A DNA stretch of 64,000 nucleotides from positions 3,160,001-3,224,000 of the forward strand of contig NC_088321.1 in NCBI RefSeq assembly GCF_910592395.1, read 5' to 3'. The DNA comes from Lineus longissimus. Taxonomy: Eukaryota; Nemertea; Pilidiophora; Heteronemertea; Lineidae. Position numbers and translations under genes: made by a program. The first letter of the stretch is position 1. Each line of letters begins with the position of its first letter. This document shows positions 34,701 through 47,360 of the stretch, piece after piece. The notes under the pieces are model-generated. The model was not told the origin of the DNA. It did no database searches and worked only from the letters and a program-made list of their open reading frames with translations.

Positions 34701-37700
34701 TGCCCTGGCCAGAATAAGCAAGCTATGGAGCTGAAAATTTAGGATGTGGTTTAGGAATATATTTGCTGCTTAGGGCACAACTTTCAGAATCAAGGCCTAA
34801 GTAGTTTCAAAGAAATTACAAAATGAATGGCAACACAACAAGACTTGTAAAAATGAAACCGAACTTAGACCGGGGTCAGGTTGACTCTTATTTGGGTCAA
34901 ATTAAGTTTTTTTCTCATTATTTTAGCTTGTTTTGACCTTAAATCATCAGCAATACAATATTCTAAATGAATTAGAGTGATTTGAGCACATTCAAATTTT
35001 TCACTATATTGACCCAAAATGTAGTGTAAATAGAGACAAGACCACAATTGATTTTTTAAGCCTTTTAGCAGTTAAATTGTCAATGTTTGACCGCGACGCA
35101 TCAACAAACGCGTCAAGTAGTGAAACTGAAATTCGGATATGATATACGGGTTAGTCTTGCGAGTAACTGGTGCGATGGAAATTGGTGATTGACCACGGAA
35201 ATTTTTTTATAATCGACAAATTAGACAGACTTTGATATTTCCACTGTTTTCAGCCAACTGGCAGAAAAAACTCAAAACACGCCCCCTATTACCCAATTAG
35301 CAAAATTCGAAATTAATTTTTTCATCAAATAATTTCTTTATATCTGTAGACTTGCCACAGCAAATATTTTTTCAATACCTCTCCAAATATGTACTTGAGA
35401 GTAAAAAACATGCACTCGTCTAATTGATAGGCCTCGACCCTCCAACCTATGAATATTCATTAGTGGTCTTGTCTCAATGAAGGTACATTTCAGGGGTTAA
35501 CATTTTGAGATTTTTTTCAAACTAATGTAGATGACATCCCACAACTCTCCAACAAAGGAAAGTCATATCTGGACATTTTTGGAGAAATGAGAGACATTTC
35601 AAAGAGTGGTACAACTGTGCCAAAGCGACGAAAGAGGACAAAATCGACAAAAAGTCATGATTTTGCAGCCAACAGCACCAAATTCAAAGACCTGCCCTGG
35701 CCAGAATAAGCAAGCTATGGAGCTGAAAATTTAGGATGTGGTTTAGGAATATATTTGCTGCTTAGGGCACAACTTTCAGAATCAAGGCCTAAGTAGTTTC
35801 AAAGAAATTACAAAATGAATGGCAACACAACAAGACTTGTAAAAATGAAACCGAACTTAGACCGGGGTCAGGTTGACTCTTATTTGGGTCAAATTAAGTT
35901 TTTTTCTCATTATTTTAGCTTGTTTTGACCTTAAATCATCAGCAATACAATATTCTAAATGAATTAGAGTGATTTGAGCACATTCAAATTTTTCACTATA
36001 TTGACCCAAAATGTAGTGTAAATAGAGACAAGACCACAATTGATTTTTTAAGCCTTTTAGCAGTTAAATTGTCAATGTTTGACCGCGACGCATCAACAAA
36101 CGCGTCAAGTAGTGAAACTGAAATTCGGATATGATATACGGGTTAGTCTTGCGAGTAACTGGTGCGATGGAAATTGGTGATTGACCGCGGAAATTTTTTT
36201 ATAATCGACAAATTAGACAGACTTTGATATTTCCACTGTTTTCAGCCAACTGGCAGAAAAAACTCAAAACACGCCCCCTATTACCCAATTAGCAAAATTC
36301 GAAATTAATTTTTTCATCAAATAATTTCTTTATATCTGTAGACTTGCCACAGCAAATATTTTTTCAATACCTCTCCAAATATGTACTTGAGAGTAAAAAA
36401 CATGCACTCGTCTAATTGATAGGCCTCGACCCTCCAACCTATGAATATTCATTAGTGGTCTTGTCTCAATGAAGGTACATTTCAGGGGTTAACATTTTGA
36501 GATTTTTTTCAAACTAATGTAGATGACATCCCACAACTCTCCAACAAAGGAAAGTCATATCTGGACATTTTTGGAGAAATGAGAGACATTTCAAAGAGTG
36601 GTACAACTGTGCCAAAGCGACGAAAGAGGACAAAATCGACAAAAAGTCATGATTTTGCAGCCAACAGCACCAAATTCAAAGACCTGCCCTGGCCAGAATA
36701 AGCAAGCTATGGAGCTGAAAATTTAGGATGTGGTTTAGGAATATATTTGCTGCTTAGGGCACAACTTTCAGAATCAAGGCCTAAGTAGTTTCAAAGAAAT
36801 TACAAAATGAATGGCAACACAACAAGACTTGTAAAAATGAAACCGAACTTAGACCGGGGTCAGGTTGACTCTTATTTGGGTCAAATTAAGTTTTTTTCTC
36901 ATTATTTTAGCTTGTTTTGACCTTAAATCATCAGCAATACAATATTCTAAATGAATTAGAGTGATTTGAGCACATTCAAATTTTTCACTATATTGACCCA
37001 AAATGTAGTGTAAATAGAGACAAGACCACAATTGATTTTTTAAGCCTTTTAGCAGTTAAATTGTCAATGTTTGACCGCGACGCATCAACAAACGCGTCAA
37101 GTAGTGAAACTGAAATTCGGATATGATATACGGGTTAGTCTTGCGAGTAACTGGTGCGATGGAAATTGGTGATTGACCGCGGAAATTTTTTTATAATCGA
37201 CAAATTAGACAGACTTTGATATTTCCACTGTTTTCAGCCAACTGGCAGAAAAAACTCAAAACACGCCCCCTATTACCCAATTAGCAAAATTCGAAATTAA
37301 TTTTTTCATCAAATAATTTCTTTATATCTGTAGACTTGCCACAGCAAATATTTTTTCAATACCTCTCCAAATATGTACTTGAGAGTAAAAAACATGCACT
37401 CGTCTAATTGATAGGCCTCGACCCTCCAACCTATGAATATTCATTAGTGGTCTTGTCTCAATGAAGGTACATTTCAGGGGTTAACATTTTGAGATTTTTT
37501 TCAAACTAATGTAGATGACATCCCACAACTCTCCAACAAAGGAAAGTCATATCTGGACATTTTTGGAGAAATGAGAGACATTTCAAAGAGTGGTACAACT
37601 GTGCCAAAGCGACGAAAGAGGACAAAATCGACAAAAAGTCATGATTTTGCAGCCAACAGCACCAAATTCAAAGACCTGCCCTGGCCAGAATAAGCAAGCT

Positions 37701-40439
37701 ATGGAGCTGAAAATTTAGGATGTGGTTTAGGAATATATTTGCTGCTTAGGGCACAACTTTCAGAATCAAGGCCTAAGTAGTTTCAAAGAAATTACAAAAT
37801 GAATGGCAACACAACAAGACTTGTAAAAATGAAACCGAACTTAGACCGGGGTCAGGTTGACTCTTATTTGGGTCAAATTAAGTTTTTTTCTCATTATTTT
37901 AGCTTGTTTTGACCTTAAATCATCAGCAATACAATATTCTAAATGAATTAGAGTGATTTGAGCACATTCAAATTTTTCACTATATTGACCCAAAATGTAG
38001 TGTAAATAGAGACAAGACCACAATTGATTTTTTAAGCCTTTTAGCAGTTAAATTGTCAATGTTTGACCGCGACGCATCAACAAACGCGTCAAGTAGTGAA
38101 ACTGAAATTCGGATATGATATACGGGTTAGTCTTGCGAGTAACTGGTGCGATGGAAATTGGTGATTGACCACGGAAATTTTTTTATAATCGACAAATTAG
38201 ACAGACTTTGATATTTCCACTGTTTTCAGCCAACTGGCAGAAAAAACTCAAAACACGCCCCCTATTACCCAATTAGCAAAATTCGAAATTAATTTTTTCA
38301 TCAAATAATTTCTTTATATCTGTAGACTTGCCACAGCAAATATTTTTTCAATACCTCTCCAAATATGTACTTGAGAGTAAAAAACATGCACTCGTCTAAT
38401 TGATAGGCCTCGACCCTCCAACCTATGAATATTCATTAGTGGTCTTGTCTCAATGAAGGTACATTTCAGGGGTTAACATTTTGAGATTTTTTTCAAACTA
38501 ATGTAGATGACATCCCACAACTCTCCAACAAAGGAAAGTCATATCTGGACATTTTTGGAGAAATGAGAGACATTTCAAAGAGTGGTACAACTGTGCCAAA
38601 GCGACGAAAGAGGACAAAATCGACAAAAAGTCATGATTTTGCAGCCAACAGCACCAAATTCAAAGACCTGCCCTGGCCAGAATAAGCAAGCTATGGAGCT
38701 GAAAATTTAGGATGTGGTTTAGGAATATATTTGCTGCTTAGGGCACAACTTTCAGAATCAAGGCCTAAGTAGTTTCAAAGAAATTACAAAATGAATGGCA
38801 ACACAACAAGACTTGTAAAAATGAAACCGAACTTAGACCGGGGTCAGGTTGACTCTTATTTGGGTCAAATTAAGTTTTTTTCTCATTATTTTAGCTTGTT
38901 TTGACCTTAAATCATCAGCAATACAATATTCTAAATGAATTAGAGTGATTTGAGCACATTCAAATTTTTCACTATATTGACCCAAAATGTAGTGTAAATA
39001 GAGACAAGACCACAATTGATTTTTTAAGCCTTTTAGCAGTTAAATTGTCAATGTTTGACCGCGACGCATCAACAAACGCGTCAAGTAGTGAAACTGAAAT
39101 TCGGATATGATATACGGGTTAGTCTTGCGAGTAACTGGTGCGATGGAAATTGGTGATTGACCACGGAAATTTTTTTATAATCGACAAATTAGACAGACTT
39201 TGATATTTCCACTGTTTTCAGCCAACTGGCAGAAAAAACTCAAAACACGCCCCCTATTACCCAATTAGCAAAATTCGAAATTAATTTTTTCATCAAATAA
39301 TTTCTTTATATCTGTAGACTTGCCACAGCAAATATTTTTTCAATACCTCTCCAAATATGTACTTGAGAGTAAAAAACATGCACTCGTCTAATTGATAGGC
39401 CTCGACCCTCCAACCTATGAATATTCATTAGTGGTCTTGTCTCAATGAAGGTACATTTCAGGGGTTAACATTTTGAGATTTTTTTCAAACTAATGTAGAT
39501 GACATCCCACAACTCTCCAACAAAGGAAAGTCATATCTGGACATTTTTGGAGAAATGAGAGACATTTCAAAGAGTGGTACAACTGTGCCAAAGCGACGAA
39601 AGAGGACAAAATCGACAAAAAGTCATGATTTTGCAGCCAACAGCACCAAATTCAAAGACCTGCCCTGGCCAGAATAAGCAAGCTATGGAGCTGAAAATTT
39701 AGGATGTGGTTTAGGAATATATTTGCTGCTTAGGGCACAACTTTCAGAATCAAGGCCTAAGTAGTTTCAAAGAAATTACAAAATGAATGGCAACACAACA
39801 AGACTTGTAAAAATGAAACCGAACTTAGACCGGGGTCAGGTTGACTCTTATTTGGGTCAAATTAAGTTTTTTTCTCATTATTTTAGCTTGTTTTGACCTT
39901 AAATCATCAGCAATACAATATTCTAAATGAATTAGAGTGATTTGAGCACATTCAAATTTTTCACTATATTGACCCAAAATGTAGTGTAAATAGAGACAAG
40001 ACCACAATTGATTTTTTAAGCCTTTTAGCAGTTAAATTGTCAATGTTTGACCGCGACGCATCAACAAACGCGTCAAGTAGTGAAACTGAAATTCGGATAT
40101 GATATACGGGTTAGTCTTGCGAGTAACTGGTGCGATGGAAATTGGTGATTGACCACGGAAATTTTTTTATAATCGACAAATTAGACAGACTTTGATATTT
40201 CCACTGTTTTCAGCCAACTGGCAGAAAAAACTCAAAACACGCCCCCTATTACCCAATTAGCAAAATTCGAAATTAATTTTTTCATCAAATAATTTCTTTA
40301 TATCTGTAGACTTGCCACAGCAAATATTTTTTCAATACCTCTCCAAATATGTACTTGAGAGTAAAAAACATGCACTCGTCTAATTGATAGGCCTCGACCC
40401 TCCAACCTATGAATATTCATTAGTGGTCTTGTCTCAGAT

Positions 40440-40465
40440 GAATGATTCCCTATGGAGGCCGCCAT
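40440..40465 (-). pseudogene. Harbinger MYB/SANT gene, first ten codons
   Basis: On the minus strand ATG 40465 (context AAGATGGCGG) opens MAASIGNHSS, with the last codon completed across the AGAT duplication. The frame resumes at 28083 beyond the array. Start choice rests on the strong context and frame agreement; the same AAGATGGCG start is seen for the Harbinger-2 transposase. Confidence 0.6.
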
Positions 40466-40688
40466 CTTGCATGTCTTGCTTTCGATAGGAGGACCAAATG
40501 CATTATGGGAAATGTCCCTAGCAACTAACATTGATTTACTTAAAAGTAGCGTTAGTTAACATTGGGCCTAACATTGATTTGTGCAACTCAATTTTAGCGT
40601 TATGTTAGCTAACGCTAAGTTAGGGACTTTAACATAAAATGATAAACTAACATACTTTTATCACCATAACTTTTGTGCAACCGGGCCC

Positions 40689-42148
40689 AGGGCGTCAAAG
40701 TAAATAGTATTGGACCCATTCATGAACATGGAAATAGCCTACATCTTAAGAACGACATTTCTCGGGGGGGGGGGGGACAAAACAGACCCCGTCCCCACTG
40801 TGTAGTACCACCTGTAGTATAGCTCTCATTAGCCAGTGGTAATCAGGTCGGGATTGTACCCTCCCAAAAACTAGTTTTTTTTATAGATGTACTTATCTAG
40901 TTCCCCTTATTAAACCTTTGAGAAAGCAAACATTTTCATTCATTGGTATACACACAACTGTATTGTTTACAGAAACCAAAGGGGAATTTCAGGTCTAAAA
41001 TTGCCCACCTGCAGCTGATAATCCCAAAATATCTCAGCAATCAGCTTACCGAAGGCAATGAACAGATTCATTATTCTATGCTTAACAAAAAATTAAAAAG
41101 AAATGAGCGCACAGAAGACAAACGTGTACTTACCATGTACAACCATGTACAGGCTCAAGTGTGATTTGAGAAATATTCAGCAAGACTAGTATAATCCAAA
41201 ATATACTCAATGTGGCTTATTGATGATCTGGAAATAGAAGAGTTATGGATATGATAGATTTTTCAGCTCAAATTTTGCCAGTCAGCTTGAAGGCCATAAA
41301 GCTTTAAGGGTCATGCATAAAATGTGACAAGAGATAGACAAAATGATTGCTGTTCGTTTCTTAGCATTCCTAAAGGGCTTTTCATGGATTTTGAGCCCTT
41401 ACAAACTGTAGCATAGTAAACATGGTAAGGGAGCCGTGTGGGTCATGGGCCGGGGGGGGGGGGGGGTGATCTCGTAGTGACAACTTTTAAAGATGCAATT
41501 CATCCATTTTACAAACAACTGGTTCTGGGGTTGAATTTACAGCAGCCATTTGCCTGTGTTGTTGTTCTGACTACAGCCACTGTTTATTCCCAGGATATCG
41601 TTGGGAATAGCAGTACAAGGGTTAGGTCTAGTGAGAGGCATCAAAAAACCTATTCCCTTGGTTTAAGCCGAGACCAGGAGATGTATTATCGCTACACGAA
41701 CACTTATTCAAAATGGGAAAGATTTTTTAAAGGCGGCTGCTGTGAAGAGATAAGTTACGAGAGGCACAAAGTAGCTTGCTACCGTTAACAGAGGAAAACT
41801 TTGTTTATTTTACAACTATTAGACTCGGCGGTGGGAGAACGCCAGATTTCTTGTAACGTTTCCTTTAAGGGAATTCTGGCGTTCATTGTCAAAACAAATT
41901 TAATTTGCATATGACTTGACCGAAGCAATGCATAGTGGCCCATTGGAACGACACAAGTTTACAGTAAATGATAAATGTTTACTGGACGAGTACAGAATGA
42001 GGATAATGATAACAAAAGAAACAAGAACGTTAAAGATCGTCATAAAATTCGATAAAGATCTTCTTAAAATTCGATAAAAGATCTTCTTAAAATATCGCTA
42101 AAGATCTTCATAAAATCTCTGCGAGTAGAATCAATTTGGAGCTTCATT
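40689..42148. other. Non-coding DNA with poly-G tracts
   Basis: No recognised gene. Poly-G runs lie at about 40765-40777 and 41452-41466. A frame at about 41470-41788 encodes a basic, aromatic-rich stretch without a recognised motif. A hairpin is at 41837-41884. Confidence 0.4.
41837..41884. other. Stem-loop, 10-bp perfect arms
   Basis: GAACGCCAGA pairs with TCTGGCGTTC, extended by two further pairs after one mismatch, across a loop of about 22 bases. Function unknown. Confidence 0.35.
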
Positions 42149-42991
42149 GGGTGATTTCAAAGTTGGTTTTGGTTTTAGTGTTTGGTGTTAGTGTCAGTTT
42201 TATTCTTAACTTCTACCCCTAAAAACCTATGTCTGAACACGAGGTTTTAGTTTAACACCAACACCTGGTTTTATCTAAACACCTAAAACCTGGGCTAAAA
42301 CTGAGAAGATGTTTTATGCTGCAGGTAAAACTAACACCAAGATGGACAGAGATAAAACCTTGGAAAAACCAAACATGCATGTTGTTGTCGTTGTTACTGT
42401 TGTTTCCCTATAGTAACCGCTTCCATTGCTGTTCGTCGAACGAAATTTGGTAGTCTTCTTTCACGTCCATCATCATTCCCATCAGCGTTCAAAATACATG
42501 CAACTACTTCTTGAAATGGTAGGAATAACAGGATTTTTTCCCTTCTTAACACCAACACCAACTTTGAAATCCACTCGGTGTTAATGCCTAAGGTGTTAGT
42601 TCTATTGGTAATACAAAATGCACTACAAATCTTCCAAATATAACACCGAGCTGGGATTAAGATCAGACCTTGGTGTTGTTGGTTTCAGTGTGAAACTAAA
42701 ACCTAATTTGAAATAGGATAATGCTCAAACTGAGTGTCAAAACTAACACCAGAACGGATTTCATTTCTGGTGTTTTGGAGAGTTTTAGTTTTAGTCCCTG
42801 TGTTAGTTTTTGACACTAAAACCATCCCTTAGTTTTAAGCTAAAACTGGACATAATGCTAAAACCAACAAACACCGACTTTAAAATAGGATGAAACTAAA
42901 ACCCACTTCATTTCAATGCTGGTTTAATAAAGAGTTTTAGTATCCCATTTAGTTTTAAAACTAAATCTAAAAACTGACTTTGAAATCACCC
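42149..42991. mobile_element. MITE/foldback element built of ACTAAAACC motifs, 843 bp
   Basis: It starts GGGTGATTTCAAAGT and ends with the complement ACTTTGAAATCACCC; ATT flanks both ends (42146-42148, 42992-42994), a possible 3-bp duplication. Almost the whole interior is made of GGTTTTAGTG / ACACTAAAACC-type words on both strands, often grouped with GTGTTAGT or ACTAACAC. No coding capacity. The superfamily is not assignable; the 3-bp duplication would fit Harbinger. Confidence 0.7.
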
Positions 42992-43343
42992 ATTGGCGGG
43001 GGTGGGTGGGGGGGGGGGGCTAAAGTATAGTATGCCAGCAAACTGTGGCAGCACTGGGACGCTGACTGAGAACTGCCGACTTTCCCGAATGTTCATCATT
43101 CAGATAATCCAAGGTTGGATTTGAAATTGCCAGGTCTCTTGGCAAACACAGCGACCATATTGTGACCTCAGCTCCGGCCTTACTCGGGTATATATATTTG
43201 ACCTTTCAATGACAAATAGCATCCATGTCTCCTTCTCCGTATGATAAGTGGTTAATGTGCATGAATGGGCAATTCCCAGCCCATTGATGACCACTAATCT
43301 GGTGCTATCGTTCAGTTGTTATGAAAATGTGCTTCTAAATACT

Positions 43344-43726
43344 CTCAAGGCATGGTCTCATGGAAAAATCATTAACAGGCTGTCATGGCATTATGCAAGC
43401 CTCATTCGATCCCATTGCTTTATAACGGAAACTACACTCACAAAGCTTTATGGGAACAACATTCACGGGCGACGGTTTTATACAAATCACATTCACTAGC
43501 AATGGTTTTATAGAAACTTCATTTCGCAGGCCATGGTCATGGCTGTATTAAAACATTGCCTTATGGAAACTATTCACAGACCATGGCTCTATGGAAACCT
43601 CATTTATAGCCCATGGTTAAATGATAACCTTATACACGAACCAATGCTTTCTGGAAACCTCTTTTTTTTACAGACCATGGTTTCATGGAAATCTCATCAT
43701 TTACACGTACAGGCCATGGATTGAAA
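43344..43726. repeat. Degenerate ~31-bp minisatellite, about 12 units
   Basis: Units approximate GGCCATGGTTTTATGGAAAC followed by CTCATT[T/C]ACA. The best-kept units are around 43570-43600 and 43670-43700. A related single unit may be present near 25650-25700. Confidence 0.65.
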
Positions 43727-44827
43727 ACTTCAAAATCAATGGTAATATTGAAACTACTCTGGGTACGCGATCAGACACCTTCGGCAATAACTGGATAAAT
43801 TCAGGCCTTGGCAGTTTAAACCTGGGGGACCTGGGAGTTCCCGTGATTTTGCGCTCGATGACCTTTGACCAGTCATGTCTCAGACCTTTGACAGTGCTTA
43901 TTTAGGGCAAACCTGGTTGTCACCCAATTTGGTGATGCAGGACATAGAAGAAAATGGCCAATAGAGAAATCATTCGATTTTTGGGCCTCAGTATCGTGAC
44001 CTTTTCAAAATAATGCCTCGATCGGTAGTAAATTCGGGTGCAACCTACACGTGACACGTATCAGTCTGAGTCTGGCCCAAATCTTATCCTTAATCACTGA
44101 TCAGAGCCTCGTTCCGAGTTTTATCTGGTTGCTGTGTCTTTGTGTACATCGAGCAGCCAATGCACTAGGGGAGTTCCCAGCCATGGTCACCCACTTGAAT
44201 TGTCTTTTTTGCCGCCGTGGTTTAATTTCACCTAAATCATCATGCACAATGTTGTAAGGTACATACCCAACCATTGCCTGAGCAAAATTAGCATCCAGTA
44301 AATACACACATTCTTAAGATATCCCTGTTTTCATTTGATGTATATTTACTTCAATGTCCGTCTCAATATCACTACCACAATGTTAGAAATGTTTCCTGTT
44401 GACATAGTTATCAACAACTTTGACTTGGGTCATTTATTACTCAAAGAGACTAATGGGTTCTTCCTGGGTGACCTGAATGTATCACTTTCCTAACAACCAG
44501 CACTCATAGCAACTTGGATATCAATTGTCTGAAGATGTCAAATGGGACATTCTTCACAATATTTGTGTTGATAATCACCAGTTCTTCCCAGAAGAACAAT
44601 TTGTAGTGCAAGGGGAGACTGGAAAAAGGCAAATAATGCTGAAAGAAGGAGCCTTATTATTGAAAATCTCTCTCTCGGTACTACACCTCATTACCATATC
44701 ATGACCTGATCGACCTCGATTAACTGCAGGATGCATGACATGCATTACTGTATGACAAGTGTAGTGACAAAAGGTCTATTGTTCTCTGTACTTTAATTCA
44801 GAGGTGGACAGGGAGTTGGAGCACTTC
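43727..44827. other. Non-coding stretch, nothing recognised
   Basis: Short open frames such as 44051-44257 show no motif. No repeats noted. Confidence 0.4.
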
Positions 44828-44990
44828 ATTATTTTTTTGCAAATATGGGACACTACTAATAACCCTTTGGGGGCCCTTGATATTTTTTTTGTAAATAGGG
44901 ACACTACTTTAATAACTCTTTGGAGCCCTTAATTATTTTTTTGTAAATAGGGGGCACTACTTTGATAACCCTCTTTTCTTTGGGAACCTC
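44828..44990. repeat. ~62-bp tandem repeat, three units
   Basis: Each unit reads roughly ATTATTTTTTTGTAAATAGG, then GGACACTACTTTAATAACCC and TTTGGAGCCCTT. The third unit is incomplete. Confidence 0.7.
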
Positions 44991-45941
44991 AGTTGTCAAA
45001 GCAGTTACATAAGAAGTACATGTATAAGCTGACAATCAGCAGTAAATAGATTCAGGTATCGGGCCATAAACTAAAATATGTAAATGATGTCTACTCTATT
45101 AAACGGTAAGTCAGAAAACACGATAGCAGTCCCTAGGTTTTCAGTCATCTCAGAAGATTCTATTCTGGTTTTATTTCCATCAGAGCTGATCTACACTTCA
45201 CCCTACAAAAATATCAATTACGAATGTGCTGTCTGGACTGTAGACTATATTTCACGTTTATTGATGATAAGGCCATCGACCTGGGAGAATAAGTGGAACA
45301 CACGTACAGCGGGCAAACATACCGAAAGACAAATAGCCCACAAATTTATGGATAATGTACTCTCCACCCCCTCCCCGTACTATGCTCCTCTGGTTACTCT
45401 CTTTTTTCCACCCCCCACCCACGCCCTCCTCCCAGCCCCTTCAGTTACATTTGGGCCAATCGGTAGGACATTAAACTGGCAATCTAATGATCAGTGACTA
45501 TGCAACTTCGATATTCGTATATATTCTTTGAACCATTATAGTGTTGATTCATATTGTAAAACACTTTCGACACTATTATAAACTACCTCCAAATACCACG
45601 GTACTCCTCATGGTAGAACGCGGGTTTATCATCATATCATTGTCTAAGACATTCGTGGTGCAGAGGATTAGTTTAGTTTACCTTATTCGTGGATACATGT
45701 ACACAGCAATATAAAACATAACATAATCGATACAGTAAATAAAAAGCATTATTGGAATTTTTATTTAAATACGTAACATGCTAACATGTTAACCCCCTAC
45801 TACCGACAAAAATTTGACATATCCGTGAGAAACTGAAAGTTAATAACAGACTTTGCTTAATGAGTCAAGATTGGAATTTTCGCACTTCAATTACGTAAGC
45901 TGACTGACCTGTTTGAATTTCCAAAGGTCACCCACAAAAGA
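44991..45941. other. Non-coding stretch, nothing recognised
   Basis: A frame at 45084-45497 passes a C-rich, proline-coding tract and shows no domain; I do not regard it as a gene. Confidence 0.4.
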
Positions 45942-47360
45942 GGCAGTAGAATACTGCCAACAGCAAACTACTGCATCATCTGCTTCACGTTCTACTGCAA
46001 CCTCTATTGCCTCTGAAGTAGAACATGCAGTAGACTACTGCAACTGGTTTTTGAAAAGAAATATTTGGCAGTAGAACATGCAGTAGTCTACTGCCACTAT
46101 TTGCACCAACACCTACTATTGCACGCTCTACTGCCAGGACTCGACCAATATTTGAAACTCTACTGCCAGGACTCTTACAAGTTTTGGTCCATTACAGCAC
46201 TACTGCAAAGTATACTACTAGGACCCTGGCGACATTTTGGCCCAACACACCTCTACTGCAACCTCTACTGCAACCTCGACTGCTTCTGAAGTAGAACATG
46301 CAGTAGACTACTGTATGTAGTTCTTGGGTGAATTGGACTATTTACTTCGTGGTCAAATAAGATATCTTGTGTTTTTCCCAACTGAAAGTAGTTCGAGAAA
46401 TTGGCTCCAAATTTGTTTGTGAGAACCGGATTTTCTGTGATGAAATATGCTTAAAGGTCACACTTCAGAGCGAAGAAATTAAGAAAGAATGCTGCGTGCT
46501 TATGAAATAAGAACCCAGGCATCATTTGATGTAGTGATGAAGCCCAAAACATTGTGCTAATCCAAGAAATATGGTTGAAATGAAGTGGCCCCAGTGATAT
46601 TGGAATGACCCTGTGAGGTCAGCATCGCCTGCTATGGATTTTGTTGCTTGAAATTGAGAGTTCTGACTGTATTTGAGTGGTTTTGATGAATCTTTGGGCC
46701 TGATGAACTACATATTCATGTGGTATGATGAAAGACTCGTCCTCAGAGCATTTGGAACCTTTGCTGGGTGTAGTGTAGATAGTTTCAATTTTCATGGACT
46801 AGTTATAATTAATAGCCATGTTTATGATGATTTGGATTCTTTGCTGATAGAGTGTAGTATCTCTGATTCATGAGTTTCTTGGACTCTAGTTACTGGCCAT
46901 GATCGTGATGATTTGACCTTGGATGAGTTACCACAGTACTCAAGGGTGGAGCTAAACTGTGGTTCAAATGGTTTGGACAGAATTTTGCCGGCTCCACCCT
47001 CGAGACTGACTGAACGCTACTGAACCCTCTACTGCAGAGAACTGCAAACGCTACCGGCAATACTACTGCAACTTTCATGTCACATGACCCCAATATACCA
47101 TATATGGCACAGCAGAAGTGCATGCAGTAGATCATTCACCATACAGTATTACTACTGCCATATCTACTGCAGATGCTACAGCACCATCTACTGCGACCCC
47201 GTGACCGGTGCTCCATAATATGGAATGGCAGTAGAGTGTGCAGTATTAATTTAGATATTATGCAACATATTGCACCCTCTACTGAACCTATACTGGGACT
47301 CTACTGAGGTTCTACGTACTGCAGCATGAATAATTAATCAATGCTTCAAAACTTTAGGTG
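45942..47360. repeat. Field of CTACTGC/GCAGTAG motifs
   Basis: By eye I count about 22 exact CTACTGC or GCAGTAG heptamers, many as CTACTGCA or TGCAGTAG, in two clusters (45942-46313 and 47020-47360) separated by motif-free DNA. The motif occurs on both strands and spacing is irregular (about 10-60 bases), so it is not a simple tandem repeat. The string GAAGTAGAACATGCAGTAGA occurs twice (46014 and 46289). Function unknown. Confidence 0.7.

Larger units (their letters stand above)
28088..40435. repeat. Tandem array: 13 MITE modules alternating with 12 spacers (992-bp unit)
   Basis: The array begins and ends with a complete 443-bp MITE. MITE starts: 28088, 29080, 30069, 31064, 32057, 33049, 34041, 35033, 36025, 37017, 38009, 39001, 39993. 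Unit lengths are 992, 989, 995, 993, then exactly 992 eight times. Units 5-12 are nearly identical; the first four carry most indels and substitutions. Inner MITE borders are flanked by AATA and AATG, whereas the outer borders have AGAT on both sides, so outer and inner MITE copies record different insertion events. Each spacer carries one exon-like frame. Total length 12,348 bases. Confidence 0.97.
27183..40688. mobile_element. Harbinger-1: deleted PIF/Harbinger element expanded by an internal array
   Basis: The left end starts GGGCCCGGTTGCACAAAAGT and the right end (about 40669-40688) is its exact complement. Subterminal zones on both sides are rich in GTTAACGCTAAC-like motifs. Inside are the first exon of a HARBI1-like transposase (+) and the first exon of a convergent MYB/SANT gene (-), brought side by side by an internal deletion near 27715. 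A 12.3-kb tandem array sits in the MYB gene. Without the array the element is about 1.15 kb. A target duplication is not clear (flanks CTA and AGG). Harbinger-2 at 47636 has a closely related left end. Confidence 0.85.

Noticed and set aside
28912-40007. A 60-codon minus-strand open frame repeated in most array units
   Set aside because: It only reflects near-identity of the spacers; it has no motif and no splice or promoter context, and spans the spacer/MITE junction. The opposite-strand exon-like frame is the better coding candidate.
28088-40435. CRISPR-like or centromeric array
   Set aside because: Units are about 1 kb with near-identical spacers, unlike CRISPR. Twelve copies inside a transposon are too few and too local to claim centromere function.
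41438-41788. Open frame beginning with a glycine run
   Set aside because: It starts in a poly-G tract and shows no domain; the later part could be a small exon but nothing supports it.
45084-45497. 137-codon open frame
   Set aside because: Composition changes abruptly at a proline-coding C-rich tract; no motif, start context or splice signal supports a gene.
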